From positions 1 through 61,924 of the forward strand of contig JAQYVF010000020.1 of the NCBI GenBank assembly GCA_030145625.1: a stretch of 61,924 nt of DNA. The letters run 5' to 3'. Positions 36,086 through 44,941 of this stretch are shown here, piece by piece. Each line of letters starts with the position of its first letter. Position 1 is the first letter of the stretch. The notes under the pieces were generated by a model. That model was not told the DNA's origin. It ran no database searches and saw only the letters and a program-made list of their open reading frames with translations. This DNA comes from Desulfocapsa sp. GTDB taxonomy: Bacteria; Desulfobacterota; Desulfobulbia; Desulfobulbales; Desulfocapsaceae. The position numbers and the translations under genes were made by a program.

Positions 36086-37375
36086 ATGACTCATTTTGAA
36101 ATAAAGGCCTATCCTGAGATGTGGAAAGACCTTGATATGGACGTGGAGAGATTTGACAAGATGCGCCTGATGCTGGGCGAGATCTATGAAAAAACGTACC
36201 TGTCCCAGAAAAACCGGCCTGCCGGCATGGCCTACTTTGACAACATGGTAGCGGAAATCCATGGCGGCCGTATCAAGGAACTGCTGGCAGCCAAGGAAGA
36301 AGGCAGACCGGTCATCGGCACCTTTTGCGTCTATATTCCGGAAGAGATCGTCCTGGCAGCAGGCGGTGTCTGTGTCGGTCTCTGCGGAGGCTCTCAGGGT
36401 TCCGTACCCGATGCCGAAAAGATCCTGCCCCGCAATATCTGTCCCATGGTGAAATCCGCTTTCGGCTTCAAGGCTGGCCGTATCTGCCCCTATTTTCAAG
36501 TAGTTGATTTCGTCTACGGGGAGACCACCTGCGACGCCAAGAAAAAGACCTGGGAGATTCTCGATGACATGGTGCCCACCCATGTCATGGAAATTCCACA
36601 GATGAAAAATCAGACAGATCAGGATATGTGGCTGGCTGAGGTAAAGGCATTCAAGACCAAGGTGGAGTCAATTTCCGGAAAAGAGGTGACCCTTGCAGAG
36701 ATGAGACAGGCCACCAGGACAATGAACAACAAGCGCAAGGCCCTGCAACGACTCAACAGACTGCGCCATACCAACCCGACGCCCATCTCTGGCAAAGATG
36801 TGTTGCTCATCGAACAGATCGCCTTCTACGACGAACCGGTTCGCTTTGCAAAAGAGGTAAACGAGTTGTGCGATGAACTGGAAAAACGTATCAGTGACAA
36901 TGTTGCCATCCCTGGCAAAAACGCGGCCCGGATAATGGTCGCCGGTGTGCCCATGGCCCTGCCCAACTGGAAACTGCATAATCTGGTGGAAGGGGCAGGA
37001 GCAGTCATCGTCAATGAGGAGAGTTGTATCGGCACCCGTTATTACAAGGACCTGATGGATGAAGATGCTGAGGACATGGAGACCATCCTGCAAAACCTCA
37101 CCAGTCGCTACATGCAGATCGACTGTTCCTGCTTCACCCCGAATAATGAGCGGATCGACCAGGTTCTCAAAGAGTACAAAGAATCCGGTGCCCAGGGCAT
37201 CATCCACTACTCCCTTCAATTCTGCCACACCTATAATATTGAAGAAATCCGTATTCGTCAGGCATGTGAAAAGGAAGGGATCCCCTACATGTTCATAGAA
37301 TCCGACTACTCACCCGAGGATGTCGGGCAGCTGCAGACAAGGGTCGAAGCCTTTCTTGAGCAGATAGGTGAATAG
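36086..37375 (+). CDS. Double-cubane-cluster protein (2-hydroxyacyl-CoA dehydratase-like, YjiM/DCCP type)
   Basis: A 429-residue cytoplasmic protein of the 2-hydroxyacyl-CoA dehydratase D-component superfamily. A single subunit with its own activase gene matches the DCCP/YjiM subgroup, which binds an [Fe8S9] double-cubane cluster. The cysteines are in place: C81 (GTFCVYIPEE), C96, C100, C119 (RNICPM), C134 (GRICPYF), C149, then C313 (ESCIGTRYY), C346, C348 and C379. DCCP reduces small molecules such as acetylene and azide in vitro; its natural substrate is unknown. A true hydroxyacyl-CoA dehydratase normally needs two different subunits, and none is next to it. Ribosome-binding site AAGGAA. 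Confidence 0.87.
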   Translation: MTHFEIKAYPEMWKDLDMDVERFDKMRLMLGEIYEKTYLSQKNRPAGMAYFDNMVAEIHGGRIKELLAAKEEGRPVIGTFCVYIPEEIVLAAGGVCVGLCGGSQGSVPDAEKILPRNICPMVKSAFGFKAGRICPYFQVVDFVYGETTCDAKKKTWEILDDMVPTHVMEIPQMKNQTDQDMWLAEVKAFKTKVESISGKEVTLAEMRQATRTMNNKRKALQRLNRLRHTNPTPISGKDVLLIEQIAFYDEPVRFAKEVNELCDELEKRISDNVAIPGKNAARIMVAGVPMALPNWKLHNLVEGAGAVIVNEESCIGTRYYKDLMDEDAEDMETILQNLTSRYMQIDCSCFTPNNERIDQVLKEYKESGAQGIIHYSLQFCHTYNIEEIRIRQACEKEGIPYMFIESDYSPEDVGQLQTRVEAFLEQIGE

Positions 37376-37399
37376 ATCTGCTATGCAAAAGGGCACACT

Positions 37400-38158
37400 A
37401 TGTATGTAGGCGTAGATCTGGGGTCACGGACCATCAAAATAGCAGCCTGGCAGGATGGCAGGATGGTTGGTCACAACCTGCAGGAAAGCGGTTTTGAACC
37501 CCATGAGCAGGCCAGGGAGATGATAACGGCCTATAATCCCAAGCAAGTCGTTGCCACCGGCTATGGCCGTCACCTGGCCCGCGAACATTTTGCCGACGGG
37601 GTTATCACCGAAATCAAGGCACATGGCATGGGTATCCATGCCATGCTGCCTCAGGCAACGACTGTTGTGGATATCGGAGGACAGGACTCCAAGGTCATAA
37701 CTCTCAATGGCAATGGACAGGTTACCAACTTCCAAATGAATGATAAATGTGCGGCCGGCACAGGGAGATTTCTGGAAATCATGGCCACATCACTGGCCTA
37801 TCCCCTTGGTGATTTCGGCCCGGCTGCCCTTGCCTCGGAGCAGGAAATTCAAATCAATTCCATGTGTACGGTCTTTGCCGAGTCCGAGGTTATTTCAATG
37901 AAAAACAGAGGAATACCAAGGCAGCACATCGCCCGGGCAGTACACTCCTCTGTGGCCGATCGTATCATTGCCATGCTTGGCCGTGTCGGCTTTGCTGAAT
38001 TTATCGCCTTTTCAGGAGGCGTGGCAAACAATCCCTGCATCGTGCAAATGGTCCGGACGAGACTTGAAAATGTACAGGTGGTAGTCCCGGAAAACCCAAG
38101 TATCATAGGTGCCCTTGGTGCAGCTCTTGAGGCTGCAAGAAAGGATGGTCAGGCGTGA
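37400..38158 (+). CDS. Acyl-CoA dehydratase activase family ATPase (DCCP reductase)
   Basis: A 252-residue ASKHA-fold ATPase of the BadF/BadG/BcrA/BcrD family. It begins MYVGVDLGSRTIKI, has the phosphate loop DIGGQDSK, and carries Cys117 (NDKCAAGTGRFLE) and Cys156 (NSMCTVFAESEV), which in the family hold one [4Fe-4S] cluster at the homodimer interface. ATP hydrolysis drives a low-potential electron to the partner, here the double-cubane protein 24 bp upstream. The next gene overlaps its stop by 4 bp (GTGA). Confidence 0.93.
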   Translation: MYVGVDLGSRTIKIAAWQDGRMVGHNLQESGFEPHEQAREMITAYNPKQVVATGYGRHLAREHFADGVITEIKAHGMGIHAMLPQATTVVDIGGQDSKVITLNGNGQVTNFQMNDKCAAGTGRFLEIMATSLAYPLGDFGPAALASEQEIQINSMCTVFAESEVISMKNRGIPRQHIARAVHSSVADRIIAMLGRVGFAEFIAFSGGVANNPCIVQMVRTRLENVQVVVPENPSIIGALGAALEAARKDGQA

Positions 38159-38640
38159 CCGCAAACGGACAACAAAAGAGCAATGCACCAGCCCCTGTTG
38201 CCTTTACCTGGATGGCAAGGATTTCCCGCTGGCTCATAAGTGCGCCTTTTCTTTATGCCGGTATCACCAAACTTACTGACCCGCAAAGCTTTGCAGATAT
38301 CATCGCCGGATTCGGCCTGCTTCCTGAGCCTCTGATAATAGTCACAGCCCTGCTGTTGCCTCTCCTGGAAATCGGTATCGCAGTCGGACTTCTCTGCAAT
38401 GTCCGCATATGCCTCCCAGCGGCTGCCTCCCTCATGATTCTCTTTATCGCTGTGCTCAGCTACGGAATCTGGTTGGGCCTGGATATAGACTGCGCTTGTT
38501 TTGGCCCGGAAGATCCCGAACAGGCCTACCATGGCCTTTGGAGTGCCCTGTTCAGGGATTTGGCCTTTCTTATCCCAATCCTCTATTTATTCTGGTTTCA
38601 ATATCTTACGAATCGTAAAAAAACGATTCTATCTTTTTAA
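38155..38640 (+). CDS. MauE/DoxX-family membrane protein
   Basis: A 161-residue membrane protein with four hydrophobic segments, starting with the DoxX/MauE phrase SAPFLYAGITKLTDPQSFADIIAGFGLLP, and with the MauE-type pair Cys113-Ala-Cys115 in DIDCACFGPED. MauE acts in disulfide formation for methylamine dehydrogenase; DoxX/DoxD relatives link thiosulfate or thiols to the quinone pool. The GTG start at 38155 overlaps the stop of the activase gene, implying coupled translation. Placement suggests electron exchange between membrane quinone and periplasmic sulfur (inference). Confidence 0.85.
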   Translation: MTANGQQKSNAPAPVAFTWMARISRWLISAPFLYAGITKLTDPQSFADIIAGFGLLPEPLIIVTALLLPLLEIGIAVGLLCNVRICLPAAASLMILFIAVLSYGIWLGLDIDCACFGPEDPEQAYHGLWSALFRDLAFLIPILYLFWFQYLTNRKKTILSF

Positions 38641-38662
38641 TCTTTCTTGAAAGGAGTCAAAA

Positions 38663-39202
38663 ATGCGACTGAAAAAAAGCATACTCACAGCACCTGTATT
38701 CCTCACCCTGCTTCTGGGATTCAGCTTATCCGCCATGGCCTTCGGCGCCAATAAATTTGAACAAGAAGTGGAGAAGGAGACTGGCGCGGTCAAACTTGTA
38801 CGGGAAGTGATCAGAGGTGAATATGGCGTAATAACTACGGAGGAGTTGAAAAAGCTGATTGACTCCGGCCAAGAAATACTCGTTGTCGACACGATGCCCT
38901 ATAAAGACAGCTACAAAAAAAGTCATATCCCCGGCGCACAGCAGTTTCTTTTCCCGATTCCAGAAATGACAACATGGGACAGCAAAGAGACCGACGGCAA
39001 AAGCCAGGAAGATTTTGTCGCTCTCCTCGGTCCCGACAAGAGTAAAACCATTGTTATCTATTGCGGCTTTGTAAAATGCACCAGGAGTCACAACGGCGCC
39101 ATGTGGGCCAGAAAATTTGGCTACACAAACGTTCTTCGTCATCCCGGGGGAATTTTTGCCTGGAAAGGAGCCGGATACGAGGCTGAAGCAGTCAACCAAT
39201 GA
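38663..39202 (+). CDS. Exported rhodanese-like sulfurtransferase (second)
   Basis: A 179-residue periplasmic protein: signal peptide with AMA cleavage at 26, then a rhodanese domain (ITTEELKKLIDSGQEILVVDT, SHIPGAQQFLFP) with active-site Cys134 in VIYCGFVKCTRSHNGA. A second Cys (Cys139) is in the loop, so a disulfide between the two is possible. This loop differs clearly from that of the first rhodanese in the block, so the two are not simple duplicates. Good ribosome-binding site GAAAGGAG, 22 bp after the MauE gene. Confidence 0.9.
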   Translation: MRLKKSILTAPVFLTLLLGFSLSAMAFGANKFEQEVEKETGAVKLVREVIRGEYGVITTEELKKLIDSGQEILVVDTMPYKDSYKKSHIPGAQQFLFPIPEMTTWDSKETDGKSQEDFVALLGPDKSKTIVIYCGFVKCTRSHNGAMWARKFGYTNVLRHPGGIFAWKGAGYEAEAVNQ

Positions 39203-39264
39203 ACAGAACATTAAAAAAACAAGGATAGGTCTAAGTTAACAAAGCAACAAATGGAGAAAAGCAT

Positions 39265-40278
39265 ATGAGAAAGATACTGAACTTATCGATAATGGTTGTC
39301 TTTTTCCTCATTCCTGTCTGGACCTGGGCAGGCAATGAGAGCAGCGGAACAATCACCATGGAATTTGATCTGTCGGCTCATAGTGTCAATGAACAGGCGC
39401 AGCTCTGGATTCCCTACCCCCTCTCAGACCGGGACCAACTCATCAGCAAGGTAAGTATCACCGGTGATTATGCCGAATCGGCCGTTTACAGCGATCAGGT
39501 GTACTCCACTCCAATGCTGTATGCCCGCTGGGATAAAGGGGCCGCAAGTCGTAAGCTGACCCTGTCTTTTCACGTTGTCCGTCAGGAAGTCGTGCGCCGG
39601 GATTTCCCTGCCAAAGAGACAGCCTGGAACCCTGCTGATTACGCCATGTACCTCAAACCAACGAGTCTTGGCCCGATCGACGGTCAGGTCAAAGTGCTGG
39701 CAGACCAAATCACCCAAGGAAAAACAGGTGTACTGGAAAAAGCCAAGGCAATTTATGACTGGACATGTGAAAATATGTACCGTGATCCCAATACTCGTGG
39801 CTGTGGTCCCGGTGATGTCTGTTCACTGCTTGCCACACCCGGAGGGAAATGTACCGATATCCATTCTGTTTTTGTCTCCCTCTGCCGAGCTGCCGGTATT
39901 CCAGCACGGGAAGTTTTCGGTATTCGCCAGGGAAAAAAGACAGAACAGGACATCTCCACATGGCAGCACTGCTGGGCAGAATTCTACCTGCCCGGATATG
40001 ACTGGATACCTGTTGACCCAGCGGATGTGCGGAAAATGATGCTCAAAGAAAAACTAGAGCTTGTTGATGCCAAGACCCAATACTATCGAGATTATTTCTG
40101 GGGTAGTTGGGATCAGTACAGAGTGAAATTGGCCATGGGACGTGACCTTCAGCTCAACCCTCCGCAACATGGAGACCCGCTGAACACATTTGGTTATCCC
40201 TATGCCCAGGTAGGCAACACAACACTCGACTGGCTTGATCCAAAGAGTTTTAAATATAGGTTCACGTTTCGTCAATGA
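39265..40278 (+). CDS. Exported transglutaminase-like protein
   Basis: A 337-residue protein with a signal peptide (cleavage near TWA, 22). A transglutaminase-like core follows with triad Cys196 (GGKCTDIHSVFV), His235 (WQHCWAEFYLPG) and Asp251 (PVDPAD). Extra cysteines around 168, 180 and 186 may form disulfides. Bacterial members of this kind are often cysteine peptidases or have a scaffold role. It is the last gene of the rhodanese/double-cubane block (62 bp after the second rhodanese) and is followed by a convergent hairpin. Its role there is unknown. Confidence 0.88.
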   Translation: MRKILNLSIMVVFFLIPVWTWAGNESSGTITMEFDLSAHSVNEQAQLWIPYPLSDRDQLISKVSITGDYAESAVYSDQVYSTPMLYARWDKGAASRKLTLSFHVVRQEVVRRDFPAKETAWNPADYAMYLKPTSLGPIDGQVKVLADQITQGKTGVLEKAKAIYDWTCENMYRDPNTRGCGPGDVCSLLATPGGKCTDIHSVFVSLCRAAGIPAREVFGIRQGKKTEQDISTWQHCWAEFYLPGYDWIPVDPADVRKMMLKEKLELVDAKTQYYRDYFWGSWDQYRVKLAMGRDLQLNPPQHGDPLNTFGYPYAQVGNTTLDWLDPKSFKYRFTFRQ

Positions 40279-40325
40279 GGAATCACTACACCCTACCAGA
40301 TAAATTTTCATACCGGTAACGGCTG

Positions 40326-40370
40326 AAGGCTATGGAGGAGCACAGAAGCAGGGGGCGTCTCCATAGCCTT
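40326..40370. terminator. Convergent hairpin after the double-cubane block
   Basis: AAGGCTATGGAG (40326-40337) is perfectly complementary to CTCCATAGCCTT (40359-40370). It lies between the ends of the transglutaminase-like (+) and LysR (-) genes; no T-run, so a bidirectional transcription barrier is inferred from position. Confidence 0.55.
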
Positions 40371-40481
40371 ACGGTAACAGGAATAAGTGAAGGACAAAAC
40401 TTGATTGCCTGATCTTTTCACTTACAATTAGATGATTAATAGTTAAACTTGGCAGACATCCACAAAAGGTAAGAAATTTAT

Positions 40482-41459
40482 TTACTTATTCTGTTTTTTA
40501 CTAATAAACTTGTTAACCAGATCCTGAAATTTTTCAGGCGAAGAGATACAGGACCGTCCCTCCTGGCATTGACTTAATAAAAAACAAAAGTCGAGAAATT
40601 CATTCATCAAACGAGTTTTGGCCTTATTTTTGTGCTGAATAACATAGAGTTGACGTTTCATGTCAACACCCTCAAGACGGATTCTTTGCAGCCCCCCGCG
40701 CTTAACTGCCCGGCAAACGGTCAAACTAGAGAGACAACCGACGCCGGCACCAGCCTCAACGGCCTTTTTAATGGCTTCTGTATGCCCCAGTTCCATTACA
40801 ACATTAAGGTCTGTGACATATTTACCAAGTTTACTTTTAAATATCTGAGCGGTTCTTGATCCAGCCTCGCGCATTACCCATTGATATTTCTTTATATCGG
40901 TTGCAACGTTACATACACTTTCTGATTTTTTATTCTTTGTTGAACCGCTGACCAGAACAAGCTCGTCCTGAAACCAGGGCTTGGCAGTGACCTGTTCGTT
41001 ATAGACCTCCCCCTCAACAAAGCCAAGATCAGCTTCCCGGTCAACGATAAGTTTCTCGGCTGTTTCAGTATCACATACCCGCATGTTAAAATATACATTG
41101 GGATTAATACTCTTAAATGCAGTTAGCAGATACGGTAAAACATAGTTACCAATGGTGGAACTGGCGACCAGTTCCAGAGAGCCGCCAAACTGACCCTCTT
41201 TTTCATTCATCAACATATCCAAATTGTCTAGCTTATCGAGAATTTCCCGACTGATAGGGAGGAAATATCGTCCCCTGTCGTTGAGTTCAAGAGACCTGCC
41301 GGACCGATCGAATAACGCCCCCCCTAATTGATTCTCCATTTCATTCAAAGCTAGACTGACTGCGGATTGGGTAATAGAGAGACCTTGAGCTGCTCTTGTT
41401 ACCTGACCACTTTCTACAACCGCATTAAAAATCTTAAGTTGACGTATTGTTACTGACAT
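40482..41459 (-). CDS. LysR-family transcriptional regulator
   Basis: A 325-residue regulator. The N-terminal winged helix-turn-helix is typical (IRQLKIFNAVVESGQVTRAAQ, ITQSAVSLALNEMENQLGGALFDRSGR), and a two-lobed effector domain follows (LELVASSTIGNYVLPYLL, DLGFVEG). The overall pattern is like CbbR/YeiE-type regulators. The last 30 residues are an extension with several Cys and Lys. It is convergent to the double-cubane block, so it is not in that operon but could regulate it. The 680 bp upstream (41460-42136) are AT-rich and show no clear gene. Confidence 0.93.
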   Translation of the reverse strand: MSVTIRQLKIFNAVVESGQVTRAAQGLSITQSAVSLALNEMENQLGGALFDRSGRSLELNDRGRYFLPISREILDKLDNLDMLMNEKEGQFGGSLELVASSTIGNYVLPYLLTAFKSINPNVYFNMRVCDTETAEKLIVDREADLGFVEGEVYNEQVTAKPWFQDELVLVSGSTKNKKSESVCNVATDIKKYQWVMREAGSRTAQIFKSKLGKYVTDLNVVMELGHTEAIKKAVEAGAGVGCLSSLTVCRAVKRGGLQRIRLEGVDMKRQLYVIQHKNKAKTRLMNEFLDFCFLLSQCQEGRSCISSPEKFQDLVNKFISKKQNK

Positions 41460-42136
41460 GGAGTTCTCTTCCAGAAGTTAGTATTTATTTTTTTGATGCT
41501 AATCATTTCTATTATAAATTTTACTATTTAGAAAGAATAAATTAAGAATTAATTTTGTATCTCCTGAGAAAGTTTGTTTTTTATCTGTAAATCCACACAG
41601 GCAGATTAGCTGGCAGTTTTTCGAGACAACAGATAAGCTTCAGAGTTATGAGACTTTTATAAAACTTTTCCAACTATAGTATAGAACTCAGACACGATTT
41701 TGATCAGTTCATTACATAATTGGTAAGGCTCACACAATCAGGCAAATGAGCATGTGAGTCCCCACAGCATACGACCAAGAAATACTTTTTCGTTAGACAC
41801 GTTTTTTCTCCACCCCCTGGTCTAACCACTACAACTACCTATTTTGACAGAAGATAACTTGTTTAAAAACATATCCGGAGTTGCCACTGAATTCCATATG
41901 TAACCAGAAATACACTAAAGTGATTAAAAAATTCGGCTTTTTGTTAAAAATCAGATAAAGTGGCTTTAATAGTTCAGAGACGTGCTAAAGATCTTACAGC
42001 AGATGACCCACAAGATATGTTCTTGGATGCCCCCTAACATTCCAGGATTCATCTCTTCAGCATACTGCAACGTATCACAAGAAAAGCCAATTTTTCAAGA
42101 CAGCCTTTTATTCGAGGCAGACATCAGGAGGAAATC

Positions 42137-42427
42137 GTGTCTACAAAAAATCAATTGGAATGTTGGGAAATTATCCAGTGCAACAGAAAAGAGCAGTGCC
42201 TGTTCGCTGGAGATAAAAAAACGGAATGCTGGGAGCGGGTTAAAGAAGACGATGCCTGTTCATTTCATATCTGCATTGATTGCCTGGTCTATGTGGCAAA
42301 ACAGCAAAACTCACTTCTCAGTGAGGAGGAATTTTCTTCTATCCTAACGCACAGAAAAGGAAAAAAAACCAGAAGATACGAATGCAATCAGTCACCCACA
42401 CTTCTCGAATGCTTATACCCAGACTAA
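42137..42427 (+). CDS. Two-CW domain small protein
   Basis: A 96-residue protein starting with GTG 42137, fixed by the strong CAGGAGGAAATC ribosome-binding site. It shows the two-CW pattern: CWEIIQCNRKEQCLFAG, then CWERVKEDDACSFHICIDC. Such cysteine-rich small proteins are frequent in Desulfobacterota and Geobacter relatives and are of unknown function; metal or Fe-S binding is likely. A short basic tail (HRKGKKTRRY) ends it. Confidence 0.8.
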   Translation: MSTKNQLECWEIIQCNRKEQCLFAGDKKTECWERVKEDDACSFHICIDCLVYVAKQQNSLLSEEEFSSILTHRKGKKTRRYECNQSPTLLECLYPD

Positions 42428-42594
42428 ATATAGGCTTTCTCCCTTCCCAACATTGTTACTAGAAATTCCCTACTCCCATGAGGTTGTGACAAAGACCGGT
42501 CTTGCTTCCCAGACCTTTTCTTCATGTTACCTTTTGCCCTTTGTCTATTGTATAAGCTGATATCTTTTCCCCATTTGAAAGACCGACAAAAGTA

Positions 42595-43305
42595 TTATTC
42601 CATTTCAACAGAAGCTTCTTCATCCAAAAAAAGTTTTCCGGTTTTTTCTGGACTCAATCCAAATAGTCGCGAAATTTCTCCCCAACTCATTCCCTGCTGT
42701 TTGTACATGGCCAGAATTCCAACCGCATTTTTTCTCATTTTACCATATCGTTCCAAATTGAAGAGTAAAGAGACTTCTCGGCCGTTGGCACCTTTTTTAC
42801 GCAACTCATCAATATCCTTTTTCGAAACCCCAAAATATTCACTTACCAGTTGATCAGTAACATGTTCTCCCACTAAATCTTTACTCCCACCTCCAGCAAC
42901 AATATCAGCAAGATCAACAAGAGTGTTGTCACAACCTCCTTGTCTCAGAACAGTCTGCGACTGAAAAATTTGCTGCCAAGTTCCTCCATTATCCAAAATA
43001 CCAAGCAAAACAACCAATTGAACCTGACAGGCACGTGCAACATACAAGGCAATGAGAAGATCATTGGGATCAACCCCATCTTTCATTTTCATCATCACAA
43101 TCTGACTCTTTGAAATATGAAAGCTAGCAGCAACAAATGAATTAAAATTAGTTGTCAGCAGATACTCGTCAGCCGCGAATTTTTTCTGTGGATTAAATGC
43201 CCGTTCCTGAAAACAGTGGCAACTGGAGACAGATTCCCGGTCTTCTTCGGCGGAAGCGGTAATTGCGGAAAATAATATACAAAAAAAACAGAATATTCTA
43301 ATCAT
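42595..43305 (-). CDS. Exported protein of unknown function
   Basis: A 236-residue protein I do not recognise. It has a clear signal peptide (MIRIFCFFCILFSAITASA, cleavage near 19). The mature part is mostly helical: a hydrophobic helix (LLIALYVARACQVQLVVLLGILD), a middle with DLADIVAGGGSKD, and a C-terminal part with MYKQQGMSWGEISRLFGLSPEK, a phrase seen in exported proteins described by the words 'helix, GMSWGEI, LFGL'. Cysteines (29, 31, 91, 125 region) could form disulfides. Neither neighbour is in the same transcript. Start ATG 43305. Confidence 0.7.
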   Translation of the reverse strand: MIRIFCFFCILFSAITASAEEDRESVSSCHCFQERAFNPQKKFAADEYLLTTNFNSFVAASFHISKSQIVMMKMKDGVDPNDLLIALYVARACQVQLVVLLGILDNGGTWQQIFQSQTVLRQGGCDNTLVDLADIVAGGGSKDLVGEHVTDQLVSEYFGVSKKDIDELRKKGANGREVSLLFNLERYGKMRKNAVGILAMYKQQGMSWGEISRLFGLSPEKTGKLFLDEEASVEME

Positions 43306-43472
43306 TCAACTCTCTGAAAGGTTAAGGGGGCACAAAAGAACTATCACTATCTGCATTTTCCCCTTGCTCTTAGTGACTTTCACATCATAAATCAACAGAT
43401 TTATCAATCCATCTTTTAATCAGGAAATCAATTCGAAAAAATAGCGGGTCAATATCGCCTGATGTCATCAAC

Positions 43473-43501
43473 TTGTTTTTGAGGTTTGCATTTGATATAA
43501 C
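43473..43501 (+). promoter_or_regulatory. Possible sigma-70 promoter for the SDR gene
   Basis: TTGTTT (43473-43478), 17-bp spacer, TATAAC (43496-43501). About 70 bp upstream of the SDR start. Confidence 0.4.
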
Positions 43502-43577
43502 AAAGAAAAAAGATATTTCGACCATCCAGGCCAACAAACACTAATTGCGACAGGAAGCACACTGTTCCCGGAACCTT

Positions 43578-44762
43578 ATGATGCAAAAACAAAAAAAAAT
43601 CCGCGGCATCATTGCAGGCGGGTCAGGCATGATTGGTGGCGCACTGGTTCACTACTTCAACAAGTGCTGCCCCAACAACATTGAAATCCTTTCGCCGAAC
43701 TCAAAAAAAATGAGTCTGGCGGTCCCGGAAGATATTGAACGCTATACCAATAAATGGAAACCGGATTTCATCATCAACGCAGCCATTGCCGCCATCGACA
43801 GTGACCCTCAACTGGCTTACACCATTAATTACATAGGTTCCATAAACCTGGCAAAAGCAGCACTTAAACTGCAAATCCCCTACATCTTCATCAGTTCAGC
43901 TGCCACCCTGCCGTCAGGAAACCTCCTCACTGAAGAGCAGACACTCGACCTTGACGCAAACCTCTCTAATTATGCAAAATCCAAACTCATGAGTGAGCTG
44001 ACGCTCAGACATATGGCTGAACAGGATGGTCTCGATTTCACTACTATCCGACTGGCCATTGTGTATGGGAAACACGACCACAAGACACAGGGATTCCACA
44101 GATTACTTTATTCAGTGGCCGATCAGGCAATGCCCATATTCTTAACGGCAAAAGGAATACAACACTCCTACTCCAACGCCGGGAAGGTCCCTCTTTTTGT
44201 TCACCACACCCTCCAGAATCGGGCTGAATTTTCCGGTCAGGTCTATAATTTTGTAGACCCGAAACCAGTTGAACTTGTTCATCTCATTCAAACTATTAAA
44301 AGCTTCCTCGGAGTCAGCAAACCCAGAAACATCTTCGTCCCCTTACGCATTGCCAACTTTGGTGCAAACTGCCTGAAAAGTCTTTTGAAGACACTCTTGA
44401 AAATTGGAATTGACGCAAAAATGCCGCCAGAACTCATGTTTCTGGATCAATTTTACGAAAGTCAGACCCTGGATGCAGGAAAGTTGCAGAGATCCTCCTT
44501 TAGCGATCCTTGTCCCGAGCAAACGATATTCGCTGAACTACCTGAAATGATAGAATATTACATTTCAAGATGGGAACAACGGAACATGCTTTCCGGTTTC
44601 AACGACGAGTTCTTCGTACCACGTGAGGATGTGCAGCAGTTCATTAAAAAACCGCACCACCTTCTGCAAAAGATACATGATGGGGATTTCAGGCCATTTC
44701 TCAATTTTTCCGAATTGCCAAAAAAACAAAACAAATCAAAAGAGCCCCCCTCCACTGTTTAA
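43578..44762 (+). CDS. NAD(P)-dependent epimerase/dehydratase (extended SDR, RmlD-like)
   Basis: A 394-residue protein. The nucleotide-binding start is IIAGGSGMIGGALVHYF, followed by DFIINAAIAAIDSDPQLAYTIN (RmlD-like), ISSAATLPSG and the catalytic Tyr-x3-Lys in NYAKSKLMSE. The 130-residue C-terminal extension past the SDR core is unusual and could bind a carrier or membrane. I use ATG 43578; a TTG at 43545 would add 11 poorly conserved residues. The substrate is probably a nucleotide sugar (inference). Confidence 0.83.
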   Translation: MMQKQKKIRGIIAGGSGMIGGALVHYFNKCCPNNIEILSPNSKKMSLAVPEDIERYTNKWKPDFIINAAIAAIDSDPQLAYTINYIGSINLAKAALKLQIPYIFISSAATLPSGNLLTEEQTLDLDANLSNYAKSKLMSELTLRHMAEQDGLDFTTIRLAIVYGKHDHKTQGFHRLLYSVADQAMPIFLTAKGIQHSYSNAGKVPLFVHHTLQNRAEFSGQVYNFVDPKPVELVHLIQTIKSFLGVSKPRNIFVPLRIANFGANCLKSLLKTLLKIGIDAKMPPELMFLDQFYESQTLDAGKLQRSSFSDPCPEQTIFAELPEMIEYYISRWEQRNMLSGFNDEFFVPREDVQQFIKKPHHLLQKIHDGDFRPFLNFSELPKKQNKSKEPPSTV

Positions 44763-44864
44763 AAATCTTCTAACCAAGCCCATGTCACTCAACATTAGCT
44801 ATCCATGCCTAGATTCGCAAACCTTTCTCCTGTTTTTCACTTGCCTTCCCACAAAAAATTTCTT

Positions 44865-44893
44865 TTGATTTTCTGCTAATCTTCCGATATGAC
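44865..44893 (+). promoter_or_regulatory. Possible promoter of the MotB/MotA-like pair
   Basis: TTGATT (44865-44870), 17-bp spacer, TATGAC (44888-44893). About 50 bp before the first gene. Confidence 0.3.
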
Positions 44894-44941
44894 AATAGAG
44901 ATCAACCACTAACAATAGAATAAAAGGTATTCCCTTTCAGA

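Noticed and set aside
36056-36583. Minus-strand frame of 175 residues opposite the double-cubane gene
   Set aside because: Antisense of a conserved gene, without ribosome-binding site or domain.
35979-40332. Shared 11-mer GCTGAAGGCTA on both sides of the rhodanese/double-cubane block, as possible att-like direct repeats
   Set aside because: An 11-base match is expected by chance in a window of this size, and no integrase or tRNA is near.
41982-42347. Frame of 121 residues overlapping the two-CW gene
   Set aside because: The two-CW frame has the strong ribosome-binding site and conserved Cys-Trp motifs; this one has neither.
42492-42503. 12-bp palindrome AAGACCGGTCTT after the two-CW gene
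   Set aside because: No loop or T-run and no second copy seen; could be chance.
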